Assembly: GCA_902497025.1 (NCBI GenBank)
Contig: CABVDJ010000010.1
Location: 1 to 54,361 of the forward strand
DNA length: 54,361 nt
Direction of reading: 5' to 3'
DNA from: an uncultured Collinsella sp.
Lineage (GTDB): Bacteria > Actinomycetota > Coriobacteriia > Coriobacteriales > Coriobacteriaceae
Position 1 is the stretch's first letter. Every line of letters starts with the position of its first letter. Of this stretch, positions 24,799 through 34,106 are shown one piece after another. Position numbers and translations under genes: made by a program. The notes beneath the pieces were generated by a model. The model was not told the DNA's origin, ran no database searches, and saw only the letters and a list, made by a program, of their open reading frames with translations.

Positions 24799-27600
24799 GT
24801 GGCAAACGAGTACAAGCAGACGATGAATCTGCCCAAAACCGGTTTTCCCATGCGTGCCGGTCTTTCCAAGTCCGAGCCCAAGCGACTCAAGGACTGGCAG
24901 GACAACAAGGTCTACGAGCAGGTTCTGAAGAAGAACGAGGGTCATAAGAAGTTCGTGTTGCACGACGGTCCTCCGTACGCCAACGGCCCGATCCACATCG
25001 GCCACGCCATGAACAAGATCTCCAAGGACATGATCAACCGCTACTGGATGATGCAGGGTTATGAGGTTCCTTATGTCCCCGGTTGGGACTGCCACGGCCA
25101 GCCGATCGAGCACAAGGTCGAGGAGAAGCTCGGCACCGAGAAGTTCAACCAGACCCCCACGGCCAAGATTCGTGAGCTCTGCAACGAGTTCGCTGTCGAG
25201 AACATCGAGCTCCAGAAGGCCGGCTTCCGTCGTCTGGGCGTGCTCGGCGACTGGGACAACCCCTATCTGACGCTCTATCACCAGCATGATGCTGCCGATA
25301 TCGAGGTCTTTAAGGCCATGTTCGATAAGGGCATGATCTATCGCGGCCACAAGCCGGTTCACTGGTGCAAGCACTGCCACACCGCGCTGGCCGAGGCCGA
25401 GATCGAGTACTCCGACGAGACGAGCCCGTCCATCTTCGTGCGCTTTGAGATGACCTCCAAGCCCGCCGGCCTCGAGAACTTCGATGGCCCGGTCGACTTT
25501 ATCATCTGGACGACCACGCCGTGGACCATCCCCTCCGACCAGGCCGTTTCCCTTAAGCCCGGCGCCGCCTATGTCGCCGTTGAGCACGATGGCCGTGCCG
25601 AGGTCATGCTTGAGGACCTGGCTCCCAAGTGCTGCGAGGAGTTTGGCTGGGAGTACACCCCGGTTATGGTCGACGGAAAGCCCTACGTGGTTCCCGCCGA
25701 GACCTTCCACCACATCCACTACAAGCAGCCGATCTTTGACGGCGTTGAGGGCGTGGCGCTGCTGGCCGATTACGTCGGTGTCGATGACGGTACCGGTATC
25801 GTCCACAACTCGCCCGGTCACGGCGTCGATGACTACTTCGCGTGCCTCAAGGAGGGCATCACCGACATCTGCATGCCGGTCGATGACGACGGCAAGTTCT
25901 ACACCGGCGAGGAGTTTGGCACCGGTGGCCCCTTCAGCGGTATGGATACCGATGAGGCCAACCCGCACATCATCGAGTTCCTGCGCGAGCGCGGTACCCT
26001 GGTCCTCGAGAAGAAGATTACGCACAGCTATCCGCACTGCTGGCGCTGCAAGCACCCGGTGCTCTTCCGTGCTACCGACCAGTGGTTTGTCTCGATGGAC
26101 AAGACCGGCTTGCGTGAGCAGGCTGGCAAGGAGGTTCGCGAGAACGTCAAGTGGTATCCGGCTCACGCCGCCAACCGCATCGGCGCCATGGTCGAGCAGC
26201 GTCCCGACTGGTGCATCAGCCGTCAGCGCAACTGGGGCGTGCCTATCCCGAGCTACACTTGCGCCGACTGCGGCGAGAAGGTTATGAACGACGCCACGCT
26301 CGACGCCGTCATCAAGCTCTTCCACGAGAAGGGCTCCGACGCCTGGTTCACCGACGCTCCCGAGAGCTACCTGGGCGAGGCCTGCGTCTGCCCCAAGTGC
26401 GGCGGCCATCACCTCAAGGCCGATAAGGACATCCTCGACGTGTGGTGGGATTCCGGCGTCTCCTGGAAGGCCGTCTGCGAGTACCGTCCCGAGCTGGAGT
26501 ATCCGGCGGACGTGTATCTCGAGGGCTCCGACCAGCACCGCGGTTGGTTCCAGAGCTCGTTGCTCACCTCGGTGGGTGCCAATGGCCACGCTCCGTACAA
26601 GGCGGTCGTCTCGCAGGGCTTCACCCTCGACGGCCAGGGTCGAAAGATGTCCAAGTCGCTCGGCAACGTCATCGACCCCAATAAGGTCTGCGACGAGATG
26701 GGCGCCGACATCATCCGTCTGTGGGTTGCATCTGTCGATACCAGCTCCGACGTGTCCATCGACCACGAGATTCTTGCTCGTACGTCCGATGCCTACCGTC
26801 GTTTCCGCAACACGCTGCGCTTCCTGCTCTCCGAGCTCGAGGGTCAGTTTGAGCCCGAGACCGACGGCGTCGCCTTTGCCGACCTGCTGCCGCTCGACAA
26901 GCTCATGGTTGCCCGTCTGACCCAGGTTCAGGCCGAGGTCGACGATGCCTACGCCAGCTACGAGTTCCCGCGCGCCTACCGTGCGCTCTACGACTTCGTG
27001 GTTACCGAGCTCTCCAACGTGTATCTCGACGCCCTGAAGGACCGTCTGTACTGTGAGAAGCCCGGCTCGCTCGAGCGCCGCAGCGCCCAGACCGTGCTGG
27101 CCGAGCTCTTCTCGATGCTCATGCGCGACCTTCAGCCGATCCTGTCCTACACGGTCGACGAGGCCATGGCCTATGCGCCCGCCGGCTGCGTCGATCACCA
27201 GAAGTACGCCGCGCTGCTCGATTGGTACAAGTCGCCCATCACGTTCGACGAGGCCAATGAGTTTGAGGGCGTGCTCGAGGCTTCACTCGAGCTCCGTAGC
27301 GCCGTGACCAAGGCCCTTGAGGATGCCCGCTCCGCCGGTACCTTCACCAAGAGCCAGCAGGTCCGCGTCAAGGCGGTCGTTCCCGCCGAGATGTACGCGC
27401 TGCTGACCGGTGATAAGGCCGTCGACCTGGCCGAGTTCTACATCGTTTCCGATGTTGAGCTGACCCAGGGCGAGGAACTCTCCGTTGCCATCGAGGCAGC
27501 CGAGGGCGAGTGCTGTGACCGTTGCTGGAACTACCGCACCACCGTCGGCGAGTACAACGGCCACGCGCATATCTGCAAGCGCTGCGCGAATGCCCTTTAA
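24799..27600 (+). CDS. ileS: Isoleucyl-tRNA synthetase
   Basis: A 933-residue class I aminoacyl-tRNA synthetase that charges tRNA-Ile. It has the HIGH motif in GPIHIGHAMNK, the editing (CP1) domain, and KMSKS in GQGRKMSKSLGN. The C-terminus has a zinc finger of four Cys (CCDRCWNY and CKRC). The length is usual for the bacterial (E. coli-like) type. The GTG at 24799 follows AAGGGG; the frame is open further upstream but passes through the T-box terminator. Expression is probably controlled by the T-box leader. A terminator follows at 27670. Confidence 0.97.
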   Translation: MANEYKQTMNLPKTGFPMRAGLSKSEPKRLKDWQDNKVYEQVLKKNEGHKKFVLHDGPPYANGPIHIGHAMNKISKDMINRYWMMQGYEVPYVPGWDCHGQPIEHKVEEKLGTEKFNQTPTAKIRELCNEFAVENIELQKAGFRRLGVLGDWDNPYLTLYHQHDAADIEVFKAMFDKGMIYRGHKPVHWCKHCHTALAEAEIEYSDETSPSIFVRFEMTSKPAGLENFDGPVDFIIWTTTPWTIPSDQAVSLKPGAAYVAVEHDGRAEVMLEDLAPKCCEEFGWEYTPVMVDGKPYVVPAETFHHIHYKQPIFDGVEGVALLADYVGVDDGTGIVHNSPGHGVDDYFACLKEGITDICMPVDDDGKFYTGEEFGTGGPFSGMDTDEANPHIIEFLRERGTLVLEKKITHSYPHCWRCKHPVLFRATDQWFVSMDKTGLREQAGKEVRENVKWYPAHAANRIGAMVEQRPDWCISRQRNWGVPIPSYTCADCGEKVMNDATLDAVIKLFHEKGSDAWFTDAPESYLGEACVCPKCGGHHLKADKDILDVWWDSGVSWKAVCEYRPELEYPADVYLEGSDQHRGWFQSSLLTSVGANGHAPYKAVVSQGFTLDGQGRKMSKSLGNVIDPNKVCDEMGADIIRLWVASVDTSSDVSIDHEILARTSDAYRRFRNTLRFLLSELEGQFEPETDGVAFADLLPLDKLMVARLTQVQAEVDDAYASYEFPRAYRALYDFVVTELSNVYLDALKDRLYCEKPGSLERRSAQTVLAELFSMLMRDLQPILSYTVDEAMAYAPAGCVDHQKYAALLDWYKSPITFDEANEFEGVLEASLELRSAVTKALEDARSAGTFTKSQQVRVKAVVPAEMYALLTGDKAVDLAEFYIVSDVELTQGEELSVAIEAAEGECCDRCWNYRTTVGEYNGHAHICKRCANAL

Positions 27601-27669
27601 GGCACGGTAACTCGGCATTTTAGTTATTGGGAGAATTTGGACGCCTTCGGCCCATTTGCTCCGCTGAAT

Positions 27670-27709
27670 AAAAGCGGCATTCTGTTTTTCGGAATGCCGC
27701 TTTCTTTTT
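27670..27709 (+). terminator. Terminator after ileS
   Basis: A perfect 12-bp stem AAAGCGGCATTC / GAATGCCGCTTT is followed by CTTTTT. It lies 70 nt after the ileS stop. Confidence 0.92.
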
Positions 27710-27822
27710 ATGCTGGTTATTTATCTGGCGTTAGCGAATATGTCGTGCGCTCTGCGTGTGGCAATATAAGATGGTTAATTGCGTTAAACGGAATTCGATG
27801 TTCTTGAGGGTAGGGGATTGAT

Positions 27823-28422
27823 TTGGGTCGTGCTGGGGATATGACGCCGCCTTTGCGTTGGCGGTTGGGTGTTGCTGGTGGGGTGGCGCTGGTTGTGCTG
27901 CTTGTTGACCAGCTGACCAAGCTTGCGGTTCGTGCCGCGGGCGACGCTTTGCATGTGACTGTTATCCCCGGTGTGATCGACTTTCTATTTGTCCGCAATA
28001 TCGGTGCTGCCTTTAGCATGGGCGAGGGGCATGGCATCGCGTTTGCCGTGCTGGCGTTGGCGGTCATTATCGCTATTGCCGTGTACTTGCTTCGCGCGCC
28101 CCAGCTTGCTCGCTTGGAGGTTGTGGGCATGGCTATGGTCGCGGGCGGCGCCATTGGCAACGCGATCGACCGTCTGACTTTTGGCTTTGTGACCGATTTT
28201 ATTGCCACCACCTTCATCGACTTTCCCGTCTTTAACGTGGCCGATATCGGCATCACCGTAGGCGTTGTGCTTGCCCTCATCGGCTACATGTTCTTGAGCC
28301 CTGCGGCCCGCGAAGTCGATGCGACTGCCGAGCTCAATGCCCGTGATGAGGCCCGCGCCAAGCGCAAAGCCAAGCAGCGTGGGGAGCGTGCCCGCAAGAT
28401 TCGCGAAAGGAATGAGCGTTAA
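27823..28422 (+). CDS. lspA: Lipoprotein signal peptidase (signal peptidase II)
   Basis: A 199-residue membrane aspartyl protease that cleaves prolipoprotein signal peptides after lipidation. Four hydrophobic helices are visible. Family motifs are VVLLVDQLTK, RNIGAAFSM, GGAIGNAIDR (catalytic Asp) and FNVADIGITVG (second catalytic Asp). A 40-residue basic Arg/Lys tail (AKRKAKQRGERARKIRERN) extends past the usual end. The TTG at 27823 has AGGGGA 5 nt upstream; an ATG at 27841 lacks a properly spaced site. A -10-like TATAAG at 27765-27770 may be its promoter. The stop overlaps the next gene start (TAATG). Confidence 0.92.
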   Translation: MGRAGDMTPPLRWRLGVAGGVALVVLLVDQLTKLAVRAAGDALHVTVIPGVIDFLFVRNIGAAFSMGEGHGIAFAVLALAVIIAIAVYLLRAPQLARLEVVGMAMVAGGAIGNAIDRLTFGFVTDFIATTFIDFPVFNVADIGITVGVVLALIGYMFLSPAAREVDATAELNARDEARAKRKAKQRGERARKIRERNER

Positions 28423-29435
28423 TGGCCGACATCCATATTCTTGTTGTCGACGATTGCTCTGGCCAGCGTCTCGACGCCTTTCTGGGTGCCAACGACGGCT
28501 GCCCCACGCGCTCTGCCTGCGCGCATCTGATCGAGGGCGGCGCCGTAATCGTGAACGGCGAGACCTGCCTATCAAAAAAATATGCTGTGCGCTCCGGTGA
28601 CCGTATCTCGGTCGACCTGCCCGAGCCGCATGATCCCACTGATGTGATTCCCGAGGCCATCCCCCTCGATATCCGTTACGAGGACGACTACCTCATCGTG
28701 CTCTCCAAGCAGCGCGGCCTGGTGTGCCATCCCGCCCATGGCCACGAGAGCGGCACGCTTGCGAACGCTCTGGTCTACCACTGCGGCATTGACCATCTGG
28801 GTACCGTGCAGGGTGAGGACCGCCCCGGCATCGTGCATCGTTTAGATCGCGATACCTCGGGCCTCATGCTTGCGGCAAAAGACGACGACACGCAGCGCGC
28901 ACTCCAAAATCTCATTCGCACGCGCACGCTCGATCGTCGCTATATCACGCTCGTTCACGGACATATCGCTATGGATGAGGGTACCATTAACACCGGCATT
29001 GCCCGTTCTACGCGTGACCGTGTCAAGATGGCGGTTTCGGACGATCCTTTCGCGCGCCAGGCCATTACGACCTTTAAGGTCCTCGAGCGCTTCGATTCCA
29101 CGCGTTTTGACGACGGCTATACGCTCGTCGAGTGCCACCTGTTTACGGGCCGCACACATCAGATTCGCGTGCATATGCGCCATATCAACCACGCCTGCGT
29201 GGGCGATCCGCTCTACGGCAAGTGCGATGCACGCGCCGATCAGGGTCTGACCAGGCAATTCCTTCATTCCTGGCGTGTTGCATTCGACCATCCCGTGACG
29301 GGGGAGCGCATTGAGTGCCGCGACGAGCTGCCGTGGGATCTCGCTGCGGTTCTTGACGACCTGGCCCCGCGCTCGCTTGGTCGCACCGCTGCCGGCGACG
29401 AGATCGTTCCTCAGCTCGGTCTTCTCGAAGCCTAG
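28422..29435 (+). CDS. RluA/RluD-family pseudouridine synthase
   Basis: A 337-residue RNA pseudouridine synthase. The N-terminal S4 RNA-binding domain covers about 15-65. The catalytic domain has HRLDRDTSG with catalytic Asp142 and the RTHQIRVHM motif. The target site in rRNA or tRNA cannot be told, though lspA-linked copies are usually called RluD-like. A C-terminal tail of about 30 residues is extra. It overlaps lspA by one base, the standard lspA-rluD arrangement of Gram-positive and actinobacterial genomes. Confidence 0.92.
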   Translation: MADIHILVVDDCSGQRLDAFLGANDGCPTRSACAHLIEGGAVIVNGETCLSKKYAVRSGDRISVDLPEPHDPTDVIPEAIPLDIRYEDDYLIVLSKQRGLVCHPAHGHESGTLANALVYHCGIDHLGTVQGEDRPGIVHRLDRDTSGLMLAAKDDDTQRALQNLIRTRTLDRRYITLVHGHIAMDEGTINTGIARSTRDRVKMAVSDDPFARQAITTFKVLERFDSTRFDDGYTLVECHLFTGRTHQIRVHMRHINHACVGDPLYGKCDARADQGLTRQFLHSWRVAFDHPVTGERIECRDELPWDLAAVLDDLAPRSLGRTAAGDEIVPQLGLLEA

Positions 29436-29453
29436 TCAGTATTAGGTGGTTTC

Positions 29454-29482
29454 TTGAACGCCCCTAGCCTGCGGTAAGATAT
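29454..29482 (+). promoter_or_regulatory. Candidate promoter of the glycosyltransferase gene
   Basis: TTGAAC at 29454-29459 and TAAGATAT around 29475-29482 (15-17 nt spacer depending on register) lie 36 nt before the ATG at 29518. Confidence 0.5.
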
Positions 29483-29517
29483 ACGATTGTTTACGTAACG
29501 CGTTCCTGGGAGCCTGC

Positions 29518-30813
29518 ATGCTCGCCTTTTTACAAACCAACACGCCCATCGTGATCTTCAACCAGATTGTCGTCACGCTGCTCACGGTCTGCTTTCTGTA
29601 CCAGGTGGTCTTCTTTGTCATCGGTGCTCTTCGTGGCGAGGTCGCGCCTCCCAAGGCCAAAAAACTCCACCGCTATGCCTTCTTTATCGCGGCGCATAAC
29701 GAGGAGGCCGTGATCGCCAACCTCGTTCGCTCCATCAAGGACCAGGATTATCCGTCCGAGCTTATCGAGGTCTTTGTGGTCGCCGATGCCTGCACCGACA
29801 ACACGGCACAGCTTGCGCGCGAGGCGGGCGCCATTGTCTATGAGCGCAACGACCTTGCCCGCAAGGGTAAGAGCTGGGTCATGGACTTTGGTTTCGACCG
29901 TATCCTTAACGAGTATCCGGATACGTTTGAAGGTTACTTTATCTTCGATGCCGATAACGTCATCTCCCGCGATTACGTCTCCAAGATGAACGATGCCTTT
30001 GACCAGGGCTTCCATGTGGTCACGAGCTATCGCAATTCCAAAAACTTCGGCAGCTCGTGGATTTCGGCGGCTAATGCTACGTGGTATCTGCGCGAGGCGC
30101 GCTTTCTCAACAACGCGCGCAACATTTGCAAGACTTCTTGCGCTGTCTCTGGTTCGGGCTACCTCATCTCCGCCAGCGTTATCGAGGGCATGCACGGTTG
30201 GCAGTTCCATACGCTGACCGAGGATATTCAGTTCACCACGTTCTGCGCCATTCACGGCATTCGCATCGGTTATGCGCCTGCGGAGTTCTTTGACGAGCAG
30301 CCCGTGACGTTTAAGGCGTCCTGGAAACAGCGCATGCGCTGGACCAAGGGCTTCTACCAGGTGTTCTTTACCTACGGTAAGCACCTGGTCAAATCGACCT
30401 TCCGCTATCATCGCTTTGCCGCCTACGACATGTTTATGACCATCGCCCCGGGTATGCTGCTGTCCTTGATCTCGATGCTCGCTAATGCGACGTTCTTGAT
30501 TGTGGGTGGCCTTTCGCATGGTTTCTTGGCAACCGAAGTCGAGATGCAGGCGTGCGCTGCTTCGCTCATTATGACCTTCGCGATGATGTATCAGACTTTC
30601 TTCATCCTAGCGCTGCTCACGACTATCTTTGAGTACAAGCATATTCACTGCGCGCAAAAGTGGCGCCTGGTGACTAACCTGTTTACCTTCCCGATCTTTA
30701 TGTTCAGCTATATCCCCATCACGGTGGCTGCGCTGTTCCTGAAGGTCGACTGGGTGCCGACGCAGCACGCCGTCAACGTCACCCTTGACGAGGTCATGCA
30801 AGGCGCCAAATAA
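29518..30813 (+). CDS. Membrane-bound family 2 glycosyltransferase
   Basis: A 431-residue membrane enzyme. An N-terminal transmembrane helix (about 12-37) is followed by a cytoplasmic GT-A domain with FFIAAHNEE, FVVADACTDNT, the DxD-type FIFDADNV, the TEDIQFT acidic motif and the QRMRW (QxxRW) motif. Three or more helices follow at about 300-420. These are the marks of processive GT2 enzymes such as hyaluronan, N-acetylglucosamine or cellulose synthase relatives. Donor and product are unknown, and no polysaccharide cluster surrounds it. Its own promoter and a strong terminator suggest a single-gene unit. Confidence 0.9.
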   Translation: MLAFLQTNTPIVIFNQIVVTLLTVCFLYQVVFFVIGALRGEVAPPKAKKLHRYAFFIAAHNEEAVIANLVRSIKDQDYPSELIEVFVVADACTDNTAQLAREAGAIVYERNDLARKGKSWVMDFGFDRILNEYPDTFEGYFIFDADNVISRDYVSKMNDAFDQGFHVVTSYRNSKNFGSSWISAANATWYLREARFLNNARNICKTSCAVSGSGYLISASVIEGMHGWQFHTLTEDIQFTTFCAIHGIRIGYAPAEFFDEQPVTFKASWKQRMRWTKGFYQVFFTYGKHLVKSTFRYHRFAAYDMFMTIAPGMLLSLISMLANATFLIVGGLSHGFLATEVEMQACAASLIMTFAMMYQTFFILALLTTIFEYKHIHCAQKWRLVTNLFTFPIFMFSYIPITVAALFLKVDWVPTQHAVNVTLDEVMQGAK

Positions 30814-30821
30814 TCACCACC

Positions 30822-30863
30822 AAAACCACCACAAAGGGGAGAGGCACCTTTGTGGTGGTTTTT
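30822..30863 (+). terminator. Terminator after the glycosyltransferase gene
   Basis: AAAACCACCACAAAGG pairs with CCTTTGTGGTGGTTTT and a T run follows. The stem is nearly the same as that at 23177 with two compensating base changes. It ends about 20 nt before the ribosome site of the next gene. Confidence 0.93.
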
Positions 30864-30894
30864 GCTTTTGCTATGCAGTTCGAGGAGGAGTCCG

Positions 30895-31317
30895 ATGTTC
30901 TATATCCCGTTTTGGATTTGCATCTTTGCCGGCGCGGCGATTGATGCCCGTGAGCGACGTTTTCCCAATGAGCTTGCCGCTGCGTGCGCGGTGGCGGCAT
31001 TAGCAGGCGTTTGGCTCGACAAAGGCGTTAACACGGCGCTTGACCACGCCGGTCTTGCGGTCATCGTCTACCTTGCCCTTGTGCTCACTGAGTCGTTTTG
31101 GCGTCGTGTTCGCTGCGCTCCCGGCATCTGCATGGGAGATGCTAAGGCACTCTTCGCGCTTTGCACGCTCGATCCTATGGGTGGCATCGTGTCATTTGCC
31201 GCCGCGCTCCTGGTCCTTGCCCTCTCCTGCCTCATCACGAAATCGCGCTCCCTGCCATTGCTCCCGTTTTTGGTGCCGATTTTTGCCATAATCGAGGTCG
31301 TGGGCTGCACTTTGTAA
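30895..31317 (+). CDS. Short type IV prepilin peptidase-like protein (A24 domain only)
   Basis: A 140-residue hydrophobic protein with four to five membrane helices. It contains both aspartate motifs of A24 peptidases: IDARERRFPNEL (first Asp) and CMGDAKALFAL (GxGD motif; here Met-Gly-Asp). The N-terminal methyltransferase domain of full-length PilD is missing, as in archaeal-type or TadV-like short peptidases. ATG 30895 has GAGGAGG 6 nt upstream. No pilin or secretion genes are in the window, so its substrate must be coded elsewhere. Role in pilin or pseudopilin processing is inferred from the family. Confidence 0.85.
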   Translation: MFYIPFWICIFAGAAIDARERRFPNELAAACAVAALAGVWLDKGVNTALDHAGLAVIVYLALVLTESFWRRVRCAPGICMGDAKALFALCTLDPMGGIVSFAAALLVLALSCLITKSRSLPLLPFLVPIFAIIEVVGCTL

Positions 31318-31348
31318 CCGATTGCGCATCCTTCTTAAGGAGCATGCC

Positions 31349-32596
31349 ATGGCAACTAATCAAGAAACGGCCGTCATTAAGGCGCGCATGGACCGTATTC
31401 CCTCGGCGTTGTCGCCCGAACTTGTCGAGCGCATTGCCGCCGATCGTGCTTCGGGCTATGTCAACCCGTATCGTTGCAACGACGATCAGGCCATTCGTCG
31501 TATTGATCGCGCCGCCGACAAGGGCACGCTCATGCGTCCGGCGTTTATGCGCGATACCGAAAAGATTCTTCATCTTCCGGCGTACACGCGTTATGCAGGC
31601 AAAACGCAGGTCTTTAGCTTCCGTAGCAATGATGATCTGTCGCGCCGAGGTTTGCACGTGCAGCTTGTCTCGCGTATTGCGCGCGATATCGGTCGTGCCT
31701 TGGGGCTCAACTGCGATCTGATCGAGGCGATTGGCCTGGGTCACGACTTGGGACACACGCCTTTCGGCCATGCCGGCGAGCGCTTCCTCAACGATATCTT
31801 TCATGAGCGTACGGGGCGTTATTTTTTCCATAACGTGCAGTCGGTCCGCGTGCTCGACGCGTTGTATGGCCGCAACGTGTCGCTCCAGACGCTCGACGGC
31901 GTGCTATGCCATAACGGCGAGTACGAGCAGCGTGTGTTTGAGCTCTCGGACATGGGCTCCTTTGACCAGTTCGATCAGACGGTTGAGGACTGTATTGCCA
32001 CGGGCTATGGCGCCATTGGACACCTGCGTCCCATGACGCTCGAGGGCTGCGTGGTTCGCATCTCGGATATCCTTGCCTACGTCGGTCGTGACCGTCAGGA
32101 TGCGATTGCGGCGGGCCTGCTTTCGCCCGACGCTTTTGATGATGGCCGGGGCGGTGCCTACAACAGTTGGATCCTCACGCATGCCTCCATCGATATCGTT
32201 GAGCACAGCTATGGTAAGCCGCGCATCGAGATGAGCGAGGACCTGTTTGAGGAAATTCGCCGTGCCAAGCGGGAGAACTACGAGAGGATCTATAGCAAGG
32301 GCGGTATCGAGGGCGATTCCGAGGCGGAGCTGCGCGAGGCGTTCGTAAAGCTCTACGACCGTTGTCTGCGGGATCTAAACAGTGGCGACGAGTCCTCTTA
32401 CATCTTTAAGCACCATATTTCGCGCATTGAGCAGCAACTTTCCTACTACGATCGCACCTATGCCTGGCAGGACGACAAGGATCAAGCCGTGGTGGATTAT
32501 ATCGCGAGCATGACGGATGGCTATTTCTGTGAGCTCACGAGCAAGCTGTTCCCTGGTCTGGAGTTTCCGCACCGTACCTATATTAACGAACGGTAG
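31349..32596 (+). CDS. HD-domain dGTPase-like triphosphohydrolase
   Basis: A 415-residue HD-superfamily protein of the dGTPase (Dgt) family, expected to remove triphosphate from dNTPs. Metal-binding residues are in GLHVQLVSRIARDIG and GLGHDLGHTPFGHAGE (HD pair) and the later HNVQSVRVLD. In many Gram-positives and actinobacteria a Dgt gene lies before dnaG; here rarA follows instead. The middle of the protein and the C-terminus are less clear, and specificity for dGTP is not shown. AAGGAG lies 6 nt before the ATG at 31349. Confidence 0.85.
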   Translation: MATNQETAVIKARMDRIPSALSPELVERIAADRASGYVNPYRCNDDQAIRRIDRAADKGTLMRPAFMRDTEKILHLPAYTRYAGKTQVFSFRSNDDLSRRGLHVQLVSRIARDIGRALGLNCDLIEAIGLGHDLGHTPFGHAGERFLNDIFHERTGRYFFHNVQSVRVLDALYGRNVSLQTLDGVLCHNGEYEQRVFELSDMGSFDQFDQTVEDCIATGYGAIGHLRPMTLEGCVVRISDILAYVGRDRQDAIAAGLLSPDAFDDGRGGAYNSWILTHASIDIVEHSYGKPRIEMSEDLFEEIRRAKRENYERIYSKGGIEGDSEAELREAFVKLYDRCLRDLNSGDESSYIFKHHISRIEQQLSYYDRTYAWQDDKDQAVVDYIASMTDGYFCELTSKLFPGLEFPHRTYINER

Positions 32597-32611
32597 TTCG
32601 TATAAATTCGG

Positions 32612-32617
32612 TATACT
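32612..32617 (+). promoter_or_regulatory. Candidate -10 box for rarA
   Basis: TATACT preceded by CGG lies 39-45 nt before the rarA ATG. The same CGGTATACT string occurs before plsX (6965-6973). No matching -35 was found. Confidence 0.5.
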
Positions 32618-32656
32618 GTTAGTGGAAAACGTTTTTGATTGATGCACGGGATGGCT

Positions 32657-34006
32657 ATGGACGACCTTTTTTCTGCTTCGACGCGCGAGCGTTCCTTTCA
32701 GAATGCGCCGCTTGCGGTTCGCATGCGCCCCAATTCGCTCGACGAGTATGTGGGCCAGCAAAAGGCCGTCGGTAAGGGCTCATGGTTGCGTGCCGCGATC
32801 GAGCACGATGTGCTTTCGAGCGTGATACTGTACGGGCCGGCCGGTACGGGCAAGACGACGCTGGCCCACATTATCGCCAACCATACCAAGAGTGAGTTTG
32901 TCGAAGTCAGCGCCGTGACGGGCACCGTAAAGGATCTTCGCCGCGTGATTGACGAGGCCAAGACGCGTCTGAATACGTACGACCGTCGCACCATCCTGTT
33001 TATCGACGAGATTCATCGCTTTTCGAAGTCACAACAGGATGCATTGCTGCATGCGGTTGAGAACCGTACCGTTATTATGATTGGCGCCACGACGGAGAAT
33101 CCGTACTTCGAGGTCAACTCGGCATTGCTCTCGCGCGGTCGCGTGGTGGAGCTTGAGCATCTTAAAGACGAGGACATTGCCACGCTGATCGAGCGTGCAC
33201 TCGAGGCTCCGCAGGGTTTGAACGGCAAGTTCTCGGCCGATGAGGATACGGTTAAGACCATCTGCACGCTGGCAGCGGGTGACGCTCGCTCGGCGCTCAC
33301 GACGCTCGAACTTGCGAGCGAGATTGCCGTCACGCGTCCCGATACCGAGGGAACGCCAGCGCCGGCGGCGGGGGAGCGTTATCCCATCACCGTGGATGAC
33401 GTAAAGATTGCCAATCCGCGTCGCGGTTTTACGTATGACAAAAACGGTGACATGCACTACGACATCATCAGTGCGTTCATTAAGTCCATGCGTGGTAGCG
33501 ATCCCGATGCCACGGTCTACTGGCTTGCGCGCATGATCGATGCGGGGGAGGATCCTAAGTTTATCGCCCGTCGCATTATGATTCATGCTTCTGAGGATGT
33601 TGGCAACGCCGACCCACAGGCGCTTTTGGTGGCACATGCCGCGTTTAAGTCTGCCGAGGTCATTGGCTATCCCGAGTGCCGCATTAACCTGGCTCAGGCT
33701 GCACTCTATGTGTGCTTGGCGCCAAAATCCAACGCGTGTGAGGCTTCGATCGATGCGGCGCTTGCCGATATCCACTCTAGTGGGCTTCGCGAGGTGCCGA
33801 GTTATCTGCGCGATCGCCATCGCCCAGGCAGCGACGACTACGGTGTGTATAAATACCCGCACGATTATCCCGAAGGCTGGGTCGATCAGCGCTATTTGCC
33901 CGAGGGGCTGGAGCGCGGTGCGTTCTGGCAGCCTGCCGGGCGCGGCTGGGAAGAGTGGCGCGTAGAGCAAAGCGAACGCGACCGCAGCGGGAATGCACCG
34001 AAGTAG
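32657..34006 (+). CDS. rarA: Replication-associated recombination protein RarA (MgsA)
   Basis: A 449-residue AAA+ ATPase related to clamp-loader subunits and RuvB, which acts at stalled forks. It has Walker A GPAGTGKTTLAH, sensor/Walker B LFIDEIHRFSKSQQDALL, and the RarA-type TTENPYFEVNSALLSR segment. The C-terminal domain has the family segment MIHASEDVGNADP and ends in a tryptophan-rich tail. ATG 32657 gives the family-typical MDDLF start; in-frame ATG 32642 and 32651 are alternatives, and no site has a strong ribosome sequence. Confidence 0.93.
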   Translation: MDDLFSASTRERSFQNAPLAVRMRPNSLDEYVGQQKAVGKGSWLRAAIEHDVLSSVILYGPAGTGKTTLAHIIANHTKSEFVEVSAVTGTVKDLRRVIDEAKTRLNTYDRRTILFIDEIHRFSKSQQDALLHAVENRTVIMIGATTENPYFEVNSALLSRGRVVELEHLKDEDIATLIERALEAPQGLNGKFSADEDTVKTICTLAAGDARSALTTLELASEIAVTRPDTEGTPAPAAGERYPITVDDVKIANPRRGFTYDKNGDMHYDIISAFIKSMRGSDPDATVYWLARMIDAGEDPKFIARRIMIHASEDVGNADPQALLVAHAAFKSAEVIGYPECRINLAQAALYVCLAPKSNACEASIDAALADIHSSGLREVPSYLRDRHRPGSDDYGVYKYPHDYPEGWVDQRYLPEGLERGAFWQPAGRGWEEWRVEQSERDRSGNAPK

Positions 34007-34048
34007 CTGCTGATAATTTTGTCCCACGTTGCTGCTCTTGGCATGTTC

Positions 34049-34068
34049 GGTCCCCTTTGGGGTACCAT
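34049..34068 (+). promoter_or_regulatory. Inverted repeat and -10-like box before the DUF948 gene
   Basis: GGTCCCC-TTT-GGGGTACC at 34049-34066 is an almost perfect inverted repeat that runs into TACCAT (34063-34068), a weak -10. It lies about 40 nt upstream of the ATG at 34107. It might be an operator or the end of rarA transcripts, though no T run follows. Confidence 0.35.
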
Positions 34069-34106
34069 GAAAAGCGTCTGTATTTCGATTCTTCCGGGAG
34101 GCTTGT

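Noticed and set aside
24679..27198. 839-residue open frame on the minus strand opposite ileS
   Set aside because: The plus-strand frame has HIGH and KMSKS motifs and a T-box leader; the opposite frame has no recognisable domain.
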